From: JAMXLO01 sp963819855
GTDB lineage: Bacteria > Pseudomonadota > Alphaproteobacteria > Acetobacterales > Acetobacteraceae
Reading direction: 5' to 3'
DNA: 64,000 nucleotides
Assembly: GCA_963819855.1 (NCBI GenBank)
Contig: CAWFYC010000035.1
Coordinates: forward strand, 1-64,000
A program made the position numbers and the translations under genes. Under the pieces are notes generated by a model. The model was not told the DNA's origin. It made no database searches and saw only the letters and a list, made by a program, of their open reading frames with translations. Positions 45,638 to 53,611 of this stretch are shown here, one piece after another (positions within the stretch are counted from its first letter, which is position 1; every line of letters begins with the position of its first letter).

Positions 45638-46899
45638 TTGGCGAGCGCCGGCTCTGGTCCCGGCACCTGGGCAAGCTTGTGCGATGGCACCTCGAAGCCG
45701 AACAGGCGGGCCGCATTCAGGCCAAGAATGTTGCGCTTGGACTGCTCGGACAGGAACGGCAGGTTGGTGATCGTCGTAGGCAGATCAAAATCCCAGTGCG
45801 GCCAGTCCGATGCGAACAGCAGTTGCGTGTCTGCCTTGATCGCCTCCATCGTCGCCTGGGTCAGCTTGAGGTTGCTGGTCTCCAGTGGCTGGCTGGTGAA
45901 GTACATGTCCTGGATGTACTCGCTGGGCCGACGGCGCAGCATCGGTGCCTCGGACGTCCGCATCATGTATTCGGAATCGAGCCGCTGCATCATGAACGGC
46001 ACCCACGCGAGACCGCTCTCCACCCAGATCACCTTCAGGTTCGGGAACCGCTCGGGGATGCCGTTGATGATCCAGTTGGTCAGATGGATCATGTTAAAAT
46101 AGCAGAACGAGATCGCGTGCATCGAGATGAAGCGGTTGACCTGCTTCATCGACTTATCGCCCCAGTGGAAACCGGAGTGAAACGCCAGTGGCTTGCCCGC
46201 CGCCTGCAACGCGGCATAGAGCCGCATGTAGCTGTTGTGATGCACCGGCTTATAGCGGGTCGAGACCACGGTGAACCCGATCACGCCGGGCTGGTCCGCG
46301 AATTCCTCGACCACCTCGACGCACGCTTCCGGATCGTTGAACGGCAGATACATCATCGCCTTGATCCGTGGCTCGCGCGGCAGGAGTTCCTCGACCAGCC
46401 ACCGATTGAACGCACGCCCCAGCGCGACCTCCACCTCGGCCTGGGGATGCATGCCCAACAGCAGCATCGGCGTCGGGAACGCCACCGTGTAGTCGATGCC
46501 CATGCTGTCCATTGCGCGCCTGGTCAGTTCGACCTGGCGATGCGTCCCCTCGCCGGACACTGCCTCCGCCTGCTGCTGCTGGTGCGGTATGCGGCCGAAC
46601 ATGTCCTGATACAGCATGCCCGGTTGAGCGTTCAGCAGGCCGGGTGCCGAGCCGCCGCGCTCGCGGAACGACTTCGCCGCCTGGCGCAGGTAGTCGTTGT
46701 CGATGCGGTCGGTGATGTCGGACCAGAACGCGGTCTCGGTGATATGCGCGTCGATATCGACGATGAAATAGTCCGTCAGCTTGCGCGCGCTTTTCGCTGC
46801 GTGAGCGAGCACGTCGCGCGTGTCGGACCTGATCGTGATCTTTTCCAGCTCGCGCACCGCCGGGGATGACATGGAGCTGTCGCCGCGTGATGTTGTCAT
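45634..46899 (-). CDS. Amidohydrolase (amidohydrolase-2 / ACMSD-like)
   Basis: The 421-residue protein is a TIM-barrel metal-dependent hydrolase. It has IVDIDAHITETAFW near residue 42 (DxH in place of HxH), FHSGFHWGD (about 240), and the late aspartate in LLFASDWPHWD (about 370). Such enzymes include decarboxylases acting on aromatic ring-cleavage acids, which would fit the nearby catabolic genes. ATG 46899 has AGGGA upstream. The N-terminal 35 residues look like an extension. First gene of a three-gene operon. Substrate unknown. Confidence 0.9.
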   Translation of the reverse strand: MTTSRGDSSMSSPAVRELEKITIRSDTRDVLAHAAKSARKLTDYFIVDIDAHITETAFWSDITDRIDNDYLRQAAKSFRERGGSAPGLLNAQPGMLYQDMFGRIPHQQQQAEAVSGEGTHRQVELTRRAMDSMGIDYTVAFPTPMLLLGMHPQAEVEVALGRAFNRWLVEELLPREPRIKAMMYLPFNDPEACVEVVEEFADQPGVIGFTVVSTRYKPVHHNSYMRLYAALQAAGKPLAFHSGFHWGDKSMKQVNRFISMHAISFCYFNMIHLTNWIINGIPERFPNLKVIWVESGLAWVPFMMQRLDSEYMMRTSEAPMLRRRPSEYIQDMYFTSQPLETSNLKLTQATMEAIKADTQLLFASDWPHWDFDLPTTITNLPFLSEQSKRNILGLNAARLFGFEVPSHKLAQVPGPEPALAK

Positions 46900-47034
46900 G
46901 GCCGTTCCCTGATTGCGTCGGCGTGCGCTTGCACCGAAAACGCTAACACGACGCCAATCGGGGTGCCAGCAGGCCGGCACTCCGTCATCGACGTGTGCCT
47001 TTCCTTCCAGCCGGCGTTTGGCCACCTTGGCGCC

Positions 47035-49341
47035 ATGCGCGCAGTTCTCCGCGGCGGCCGCCGCCTGTTGTCCTGGCTCGGCTTCATCGTGCTGCTGGTG
47101 GCGGCGGTCGTCACCGGTGTGCTGTGGCTGACCCTGCCACCCCGCTCGCAGCAGGCGCGCATCGCGGGTCTGTCCGGACCGGTCGATATCGGCTTCGACG
47201 CCGATGGTATCCCGCGCATTCGTGCCGCCAGCGCCACTGATGCCGCCGCTGCCATCGGCTTCGTGCACGCGCGCGACCGGCTGTTCCAGATGGAGCTGAT
47301 GCGGCGTGCCGCCTCCGGCCGGCTGTCCGAGATCGCCGGCCCCGCCACTCTCGCGCTCGACCGCAGCATGCGCACGCTCGGGCTGCGGCGGCGCGCAGTG
47401 GCGGACTATCCCGCATTGCCCGCCGAGACCCGGGCCATGTTGGAGGCCTACGCGCGCGGCGTGAACGCCTGGATCGCGGAACGCGGCCGGTTCAGCGCGC
47501 CCGAGTTCCTGTTCCTCGGGACGCCGGAACCGTGGGAGGCAGTGGACAGTCTGCTCTGGGGCGAAACCATGGGGCTGTGGCTGTCGTTAAACTGGCGCAC
47601 CGAACTGTCGCGCCAGTCGCTCGCCGGAAAGCTGCCGCAACAAACGATCGACGAACTGTGGCCGCCCGTGAGCGGCGATGGCCGGCCCGAAGCCGTATTG
47701 GCGCCCGCCCTGCGTGATGCTGCCAGCGAGCTCGCGACCGTGCTGCCGCGCTTCCCTGACCCCTACACGCTGCCCAATACGGCATCGAACGAATGGGCGG
47801 TGGATGGCCGCCACAGCGCCACCGGTGCGCCGCTGCTCGCGGGCGATCCGCACCTGGCATTTGGCTTTCCCGGCATCTGGTACCTGGCGCGGATCGAGAC
47901 ACCGGACGGGGTCCTGGCCGGCGCCACCGCGCCCGGCGTGCCGTTCCTGGTACTCGGCCACAATGGCCACATCGCCTGGAGCTTCACCACCACCGGCGCC
48001 GATGTGCAGGACGTGTTCATCGAAACGCCGGCGGGGGACGGCCAGTACCAGACCCCCGATGGCCCCCGCCCGTTCACCGTGCGCGAGGAGCGCATCAAGG
48101 TCCGCGGCGAACCCGATCAGGTCCTGACCGTGCGCGAGACCCGCCACGGCCCGGTGGTGAGTGATCTGCGCGGCGGCGGCGGGCCGATCCTGGCCGTGGC
48201 GATGGCCAATCTGGCGCCCGGCAATACCGCCGCCGCGGGCCTGCTCGCGCTCAACCAGGCGCGCGACGTGGACGCCGCCGGAAAAGCCGCAACCATGATC
48301 ACCGCGCCGGTGCAGAACCTCGTGGTCGCCGACCGGCAGCGCATCGCGCTCTACGTTACCGGCCGGGTGCCGATCCGCCGCGCCGGCGACGGATCGGCAC
48401 CGGCGCCGGGCGACGGCTCGCACGACTGGATAGGGTGGGCGTCGGGCGAGCAGTTGCCGCATATCGTCGCCCCGGCGAGCGGCCGGCTGGTCAACGCCAA
48501 CGACCGCATCGCGCCGCACGATTTCCCCGTGTTCCTTGGCCGCGATTGGTTCGGCGACTGGCGCGCCGCCCGCATCCGCGAACTGCTCAGCCGGTCCGAT
48601 CGCCACACCGCGGCTGACTTCGCCCGCATGCAGGTGGACGTGCATTCGCCCTTTGCACGCCAGATCCTGCCAATGCTGCTCGCCGTGCCGGTGACCGAGG
48701 ATATCGCCCACCGCGCCCAGGCGCTGTTGCGCGACTGGGACGGCAGCGCAACCGTCGACGCGCCGCAGCCGCTGATCTTCAACGCCTGGACCCAGTACTT
48801 CTACGGCCGCGTGCTGCAACAGGCCGGCATTGCCGTGAACGACGGCGGCCCGCTGACGGAATTCGTTGCCTACGTGCTGTCTCCCGCGGGCGCGCACTGG
48901 TGCGGCGGCGATTGCACGGCGATGCTGGCAGCGGCGCTGACCGATGCGGTCGGCGACCTGACCACCCGCTTCGGCAAGGATCCCGCCCAGTGGCGCTGGG
49001 GCGAGGCGCATCCCGCGGTCTTCGCCCACCCGATGCTGCGCCCGCTACCCATTCTGGGCGCGCTCGCCACCCTCTCCATCCCCAGCCCGGGCGACGACAC
49101 CACCATCGATCGCGGCGGACCGCTGTACAAACAGTTCCAATCGGTGCATGGAGCGGAGTATCGAGGCGTGTATGACCTCGCCGATCTCGACCGCTCGCTG
49201 TTCATCGTGGCTCCCGGCCAGTCGGGCAACCTGCTCAGCCGCCACGCGCGCGACTTCCTCACCCGCTGGCGCGACGGCGCCACGATCACGCTCGGTCCGA
49301 CGCCTGACGCAACCACCGCAACCATCCGGCTGACCCCATGA
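47035..49341 (+). CDS. Penicillin acylase family N-terminal-nucleophile hydrolase
   Basis: This 768-residue precursor is of the penicillin/cephalosporin/AHL acylase family, which self-cleaves into two chains. A single N-terminal membrane helix or signal (WLGFIVLLVAAVVTGVLWLT) directs it to the periplasm. The alpha part includes IRAASATDAAAAIGFVHARD. The cleavage site is at TASNEWAVDGRHSATGAPLL, with the Ser before NEW as the new N-terminal nucleophile (about residue 255), and the later LGHNGHIAWSFTTTGADVQD block completes the site. The substrate could be an acyl-homoserine lactone or another amide. It overlaps the RDD gene by 4 nt. Confidence 0.92.
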   Translation: MRAVLRGGRRLLSWLGFIVLLVAAVVTGVLWLTLPPRSQQARIAGLSGPVDIGFDADGIPRIRAASATDAAAAIGFVHARDRLFQMELMRRAASGRLSEIAGPATLALDRSMRTLGLRRRAVADYPALPAETRAMLEAYARGVNAWIAERGRFSAPEFLFLGTPEPWEAVDSLLWGETMGLWLSLNWRTELSRQSLAGKLPQQTIDELWPPVSGDGRPEAVLAPALRDAASELATVLPRFPDPYTLPNTASNEWAVDGRHSATGAPLLAGDPHLAFGFPGIWYLARIETPDGVLAGATAPGVPFLVLGHNGHIAWSFTTTGADVQDVFIETPAGDGQYQTPDGPRPFTVREERIKVRGEPDQVLTVRETRHGPVVSDLRGGGGPILAVAMANLAPGNTAAAGLLALNQARDVDAAGKAATMITAPVQNLVVADRQRIALYVTGRVPIRRAGDGSAPAPGDGSHDWIGWASGEQLPHIVAPASGRLVNANDRIAPHDFPVFLGRDWFGDWRAARIRELLSRSDRHTAADFARMQVDVHSPFARQILPMLLAVPVTEDIAHRAQALLRDWDGSATVDAPQPLIFNAWTQYFYGRVLQQAGIAVNDGGPLTEFVAYVLSPAGAHWCGGDCTAMLAAALTDAVGDLTTRFGKDPAQWRWGEAHPAVFAHPMLRPLPILGALATLSIPSPGDDTTIDRGGPLYKQFQSVHGAEYRGVYDLADLDRSLFIVAPGQSGNLLSRHARDFLTRWRDGATITLGPTPDATTATIRLTP

Positions 49342-49835
49342 TCTATCGCGCCACCCCGATCGACAATTATTGGCTGACCGAGGGCGTGCTGGCCCGCCGG
49401 ATATTCGCCTGGCTGATCGACGTCCTGCTGATCGGGCTGATCCTCGCCGCGCTGTGGCTGGTGCTGCTGCTGTTCGGCGTGCTTACGCTGGGCCTCGGTT
49501 TCCCGCTGCTCGGCATTCTGCCGTTCGTGCCGTTCTGCTATCATCTGCTGTTCGTCGCCGCTCCCGCCTCGGCCACGCCGGGCCAGCAGGCGTTGGGGCT
49601 GGCGGTCCGCCGCAACGACGATCTCGGCAGACCAACGCCGGTGCAGGCGTTCATCTACACTCTGCTGTTCTATGTAACTCTGGCGACCAGCGGGCTGCTC
49701 CTGCTGTTCGCGCTGTTCACCATCCGCCACCGCACGCTGCACGATCTGGCGAGCGGCCTGGTCGTGGTGCGCGCGCGGGCGTTGACCGGCGGCCTCGGCT
49801 CCTGGAACATGCAGGGAGGATCGCCCTACGCATGA
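49338..49835 (+). CDS. RDD family membrane protein
   Basis: The 165-residue protein has three to four hydrophobic helices. The RDD motif region appears as LARRIFAWLIDVLLIGLILA (Arg then Asp-Asp-like), followed by PGQQALGLAVRR and HRTLHDLASGLVVVRAR (about residue 140), both typical. Some RDD proteins act in ion exchange, most are unknown. It lies between the acylase and the aminoacyl-transferase with 4-nt overlaps on both sides. Confidence 0.9.
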   Translation: MIYRATPIDNYWLTEGVLARRIFAWLIDVLLIGLILAALWLVLLLFGVLTLGLGFPLLGILPFVPFCYHLLFVAAPASATPGQQALGLAVRRNDDLGRPTPVQAFIYTLLFYVTLATSGLLLLFALFTIRHRTLHDLASGLVVVRARALTGGLGSWNMQGGSPYA

Positions 49836-50614
49836 GTTACAGACCGCCGCGCCGGCCGCAGTTCTTCTACACGACGGCCCCCCTGCCCTGCCCCTATCTG
49901 GCGGGACGGACCGAGCGCAAGGTCGTCACCGAGATCACCGGCCCCGACGCGGACGCGCTGCACGACCGGCTGTCACGCGCCGGGTTCCGGCGCAGCCACA
50001 ACATCGCCTACGCGCCGGTGTGTCCGGCCTGCCAGGCCTGCATCCCGATCCGCATTCCGGTCGCCGCGTTCCAGCCCGGCCGCACGCTGCGAAAGATCTG
50101 GCGTGCCAATGCGCTGCTGGAGGGGTTCGAGGTGCCGGCTCGGGCAACCGCGGAACAGTTCCAGTTGTTCCAACGCTACCAGGTGTCGCGCCACGGCGAC
50201 GGCGACATGGCGACGATGAGTTTCTACGACTATCGCGCCATGGTCGAGGACACGCCGATCGAGACCTTCATCATCGAGTTCCGCGACCCCGACGACCGGA
50301 TGGTGAGCGCGTGCCTGGCCGACCGGCTGGGGGACGGGCTGTCGGCGGTCTATTCGTTCTTCGCGCCGGCGCTGGAGCGGCGGTCACTTGGAACGCACGC
50401 GATCCTGTGGCTGATCGAGCGGGCGCGCTCGCTGGGGCTGCCGTATGTATATCTCGGCTACTGGGTGCCCGAGAGCCGCAAGATGGCATACAAGTCGCGG
50501 TTCCGGCCGGCGGAGGTGCTGGCGGGCGGGTCGTGGCGGATGCTCACCGAGGCGGATGCGGGCGACGGCGTAGGGGCAGCGCAGGAGGCGCTGGTGCCAG
50601 AGTTGGCGGATTAA
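49832..50614 (+). CDS. bpt: Aspartate/glutamate leucyltransferase (Bpt / bacterial ATE)
   Basis: This 260-residue transferase adds leucine (or in relatives arginine) from aminoacyl-tRNA to N-terminal Asp or Glu, marking the protein for ClpS/ClpAP breakdown. The N-terminal cysteine motif is YAPVCPACQACIPIRIPVAA (about residues 55-74). Other blocks are SRHGDGDMATMSFYDYRAM, LSAVYSFFAPALERRSLGTH and the end VYLGYWVPESRKMAYKSRFR. It overlaps the RDD gene by 4 nt (ATGA). Length fits the family. Confidence 0.92.
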   Translation: MSYRPPRRPQFFYTTAPLPCPYLAGRTERKVVTEITGPDADALHDRLSRAGFRRSHNIAYAPVCPACQACIPIRIPVAAFQPGRTLRKIWRANALLEGFEVPARATAEQFQLFQRYQVSRHGDGDMATMSFYDYRAMVEDTPIETFIIEFRDPDDRMVSACLADRLGDGLSAVYSFFAPALERRSLGTHAILWLIERARSLGLPYVYLGYWVPESRKMAYKSRFRPAEVLAGGSWRMLTEADAGDGVGAAQEALVPELAD

Positions 50615-50710
50615 TTCGGTGCAGCGGGCGGCACCGTTGACTCCCCTACGAGGGCTGCAAATACAGCGGGGGAGGATTAAGTATCCCTCTGCAAAATCGG
50701 AGACCCGCAG

Positions 50711-50944
50711 ATGGCGCTCGTCAGACTAAGCCGCGAAGCGCAACTGACGCTGCCACAGGACATTCAGAAGGCCGCCAAGCTGAAGGAAGGCGACTATCTG
50801 GAAGCGGAAGTGACCAAAGCCGGAGCAATCCTGCTCAGGCCGGTTGGCGTCGCCGGCTGCGAGCCGACACCGGATCAGGAGGCGGAGATTCTGTCCGCTG
50901 TGGATGAAGCCAGGGCCCTTCATGCCGCTCAACGTCGTCGTTGA
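50711..50944 (+). CDS. AbrB/MazE-type antitoxin
   Basis: The 77-residue protein has the swapped-hairpin beta-barrel start typical of AbrB/MazE DNA-binding antitoxins: LVRLSREAQLTLPQDIQKAA, KLKEGDYLEAEVTKAGAILL. The C-terminal helix (EAEILSAVDEARALHAAQRR) would bind the toxin. Its 3' end overlaps the PIN toxin gene by 23 nt. It should neutralise the toxin and repress the operon. Confidence 0.85.
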   Translation: MALVRLSREAQLTLPQDIQKAAKLKEGDYLEAEVTKAGAILLRPVGVAGCEPTPDQEAEILSAVDEARALHAAQRRR

Positions 50945-51358
50945 TGCCTCGGTCCTTGTCAGCGCCTTCCTGTTCCCGCAGAGCGTTCCGGGGTTGGTCG
51001 TGAAGCTTGCCCGCAGCGGCCGGTTCGCCCTGCGTCTATCGCCGATCCTGCTCGACGAGACGAGGGACGCCCTGCTCTCGCCTCGGCTGGCTAATGCCTA
51101 TGGACAAGATTACGATACCGTCATGGTGTGGCTGGCGGAGTTACAGAAGTTCGGCGCCGTATTTCTCGGAAAATTGCCCGATATCGGTCCCGCTGCCGTG
51201 ATCCGGACGACGACCATGTGATCGCGGCGGCCGTCGCCGTCAGGGCGGATGTGATTGTGACCGGTGACAAGGACCTGCTGGCGCTCGGTCGGTTTCGGAG
51301 TGTCAGGATCCTCACCCCACGCACCCTCCTGGCCGAACTTGCACCCGGTCCGGCCTGA
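50922..51358 (+). pseudogene. PIN-domain toxin (COG1569 type), frameshifted
   Basis: The first frame reads VVVDASVLVSAFLFPQS (first catalytic Asp), then LSPILLDETRDALLSPRLAN (catalytic Glu), and ends early at 51221. The second frame supplies CRDPDDDHVIAAAVAV, ADVIVTGDKDLLALGRF and RILTPRTLLAEL, the remaining acidic residues of a PIN ribonuclease. One missing base in about 51181-51200 would join them into about 145 residues, the normal size. Either the toxin is dead, or this is a sequencing error. It overlaps the antitoxin gene by 23 nt. Confidence 0.8.
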
Positions 51359-51581
51359 CGTTGTCGCAATACCGAACGTCGGAAGAAATGTCCCCCGCTG
51401 GTGCCGGCCGCCACCGTCGGCACGTCTGGGCATAATTCGGCGTGCGCGGCACGCGGACGCCCGGTGAGCCAACCGCCAGGGGCGGCGGACCGGCAGCAGC
51501 GCCATGTCGCACATCACACTGCGCGATCAGGCGCGTCAGCCGGTCCGCCCAAGTAAAACGAGCGACCGCAGCCGCATCTTC

Positions 51582-52262
51582 CTACCCTTCCAAACCGATC
51601 CCGAACGTCTCGCGGAATCCCTCCAGCCCCTCCTGGCTGATTTTCACTGCCCGCGTATCCCGCTGCCGGGCGATCCACCCCAGTTCGAAGCACCGGCACG
51701 CCAGCGCCGCGCCCACCCGCCCCGCGAGATGCGGCCGCCGTTCACTCCAATCCAAGCAAGGCCGGCAAAACACCCGCCGCCCCAGCGCCGGGGCCGCGCC
51801 GAACTCGCCCAAGAACCGATGCCCCTGCTCGGTCACTTCACCGCCATCCGTGCCCAACGCTACATGTCCCCGCTCGCTCAGCGCATCGGCCAGGGCGACG
51901 CCGAGCCGCCCGGCCAAGTGGTCGTAGCAGGTGCGCGCCGTCCGCAGCGCCTCGCCACCGCGCCAGGCGATGGCGCGCGCCGGTTCCGGACCGCCAACCG
52001 CCATCACGCCCTCGAGCATCTGCCCCACCAGCGGCGAGGCCAGCCGGTAATAGCGGTGCCGCCCCTGCTTCTCCGCCGCCAGCAGCCCGCCATCGGCGAG
52101 CTTCCCCAAATGGCCGCTCGCGGTCTGCGGCGTGACATGCGCCGCGTAGGCCAACTCCTTCGCGGTCAGCGCGCGCCCGTCCATCAGCGCCGCCAGCATG
52201 TTGGCGCGCGCCGGATCGCCGAGTAGCGCGGCGGTCGCAGCGATACGGTTGGAATCGCTCAT
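51582..52262 (-). CDS. ArsR-type winged-helix regulator with cysteine-rich C-domain
   Basis: The 226-residue protein has an N-terminal ArsR-like HTH (AALLGDPARANMLAALMDGR, ELAYAAHVTPQTASGHLGKL, then a wing with GRHRYYRLASPLV). The C-terminal 120 residues include FCRPCLDWSERRPHLAGRVG and ACRCFELGW, two Cys pairs that could bind metal or sense redox or a metabolite. It is divergent from the PPOX gene with 95 bp between starts and probably represses it. It is longer than ordinary ArsR proteins. Confidence 0.88.
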   Translation of the reverse strand: MSDSNRIAATAALLGDPARANMLAALMDGRALTAKELAYAAHVTPQTASGHLGKLADGGLLAAEKQGRHRYYRLASPLVGQMLEGVMAVGGPEPARAIAWRGGEALRTARTCYDHLAGRLGVALADALSERGHVALGTDGGEVTEQGHRFLGEFGAAPALGRRVFCRPCLDWSERRPHLAGRVGAALACRCFELGWIARQRDTRAVKISQEGLEGFRETFGIGLEG

Positions 52263-52357
52263 AGCGCTCTCCTTTGTCCCGGCCCAACATAGGCGCCGTG
52301 CCGCGCCAGCGCATGCGGTCATGCTTCGGCCGGCGCCGAAGTGAACGGAGCATCGCA

Positions 52358-52804
52358 ATGCTGTCGGACCAGCACGTCGCGTTCCTGGCATCGCAGCGGG
52401 TCGGGCGCCTGGCGACCGCGGATGCGCAGGGCAATCCGCATGTCGTGCCGGTGTGCTTCGCGATCGCCAACGCCACGCTGTATGTCACGATCGACGAGAA
52501 ACCGAAGCGCGCGGCGCCCCGGTCGCTGAAGCGGCTGCGCAACATGATGGACAATCCATCGGTCGCCTTCGTCGCCGACCGTTATGACGAGGACTGGGGC
52601 GAGCTCGGCTGGGTGATGCTGCGCGGACGCGCCGAGATCCTGGCCGACGGGCCGGAACACGATCGCGCCCAGGTGCTGCTGCGCGAGCGCTACGCGCAAT
52701 ACCGCACCATGCAGCTTGCCGAACTGCCGGTGATCGCGTTGCGCATCGAGCGCGTGACAGCATGGGGGAACCTCGCCATCATCACCGCCGATCGGCGGGA
52801 GTGA
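52358..52804 (+). CDS. PPOX-class flavin/F420-type oxidoreductase-like protein
   Basis: The 148-residue split-barrel protein resembles the pyridoxamine-phosphate-oxidase-like group (LASQRVGRLATADAQGNPHV, then PVCFAIANATLYVTIDEKPK), including members that use F420 or FMN. The LAELPVIALRIERVTAWGN end is typical. ATG 52358 has CGGAG upstream. It is followed after 6 bp by an SDR gene and then MmgE/PrpD, so three genes probably form one unit under the divergent ArsR regulator. The substrate is unknown. Confidence 0.85.
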   Translation: MLSDQHVAFLASQRVGRLATADAQGNPHVVPVCFAIANATLYVTIDEKPKRAAPRSLKRLRNMMDNPSVAFVADRYDEDWGELGWVMLRGRAEILADGPEHDRAQVLLRERYAQYRTMQLAELPVIALRIERVTAWGNLAIITADRRE

Positions 52805-52810
52805 AACGAC

Positions 52811-53599
52811 ATGGAGTTGAACCTCCGCGGCAAGACCGCGCTGGTCACTGGCGCGAGCCGCGGCATCGGCGCCTCGATCGCGCAGGAACTGGCACGCGAG
52901 GGCGTTCGGGTCTGCCTCGCCGCACGCGACCAGTCGAAGCTGGATGAAGTTGCCGGCAGTATCGCCGCCATCTCCGGCAGCAACCGCACCGCCGTGATCG
53001 CGGGCGACCTGCGCCAACCCGCCATTGCGCAGGCCGCGGTCGAGGCCGCTGTCGCGGCGTTCGGCCGGCTCGACATCCTGGTGAACAACGCCGGCGCCAC
53101 CAGGCGTGCCGACTTCTTCGCCCTGACCGAGGACGACTGGCAGGACGGTTTCGCGTTGAAATTCCACGGCTACGTCCGCACCACGCGCGCCGCCTGGCCG
53201 CATCTGCGTGAGTCCAACGGCTGCATCGTCAACATCGTCGGCATCGGCTCGCGCTCGGGATCCGCCGAGTTCACCATCGGCGGCTCGGTCAACGTGGCAC
53301 TGCTGAACTTCACCAAGGCGATGGCGACCATCGGCGTCAGGGACGGCGTGCGGGTGAACGCGATCAACCCCGGGCTGGTCGAGACCGAGCGTTTCGCTCG
53401 CAACATAGAACGCGTGTCGCGCGAGCACGGCTTCAATCGTGAGCAGGCGATAGAATTCCTGCTGGCCTCGCACAACACGACGCGGGTCGGCAGGCCAGAG
53501 GAGGTCGGCTGGCTGACCGCATATCTTGCGTCGAAAAAATCCGACTTCATCCAGGGCTGCGTGATCGACATCGACGGCGGCGCGACACGTTCGCTCTGA
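52811..53599 (+). CDS. SDR-fold protein lacking the catalytic triad
   Basis: The 262-residue protein is a classical short-chain dehydrogenase by fold, with the NAD(P) motif TGASRGIG (residues 13-20), NNAGA (92-96) and VNAINPGLVETERF. However, alignment of the region IVNIVGIGSRSGSAEFTIGG and SVNVALLNFTK to the usual S-x12-Y-x3-K shows Gly144, Gly157 and Asn161 in place of Ser, Tyr and Lys. It may therefore not be an oxidoreductase of the usual type. It starts 6 bp after the PPOX gene. Confidence 0.88.
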   Translation: MELNLRGKTALVTGASRGIGASIAQELAREGVRVCLAARDQSKLDEVAGSIAAISGSNRTAVIAGDLRQPAIAQAAVEAAVAAFGRLDILVNNAGATRRADFFALTEDDWQDGFALKFHGYVRTTRAAWPHLRESNGCIVNIVGIGSRSGSAEFTIGGSVNVALLNFTKAMATIGVRDGVRVNAINPGLVETERFARNIERVSREHGFNREQAIEFLLASHNTTRVGRPEEVGWLTAYLASKKSDFIQGCVIDIDGGATRSL

Positions 53600-53611
53600 G
53601 AGGGCACTGCC

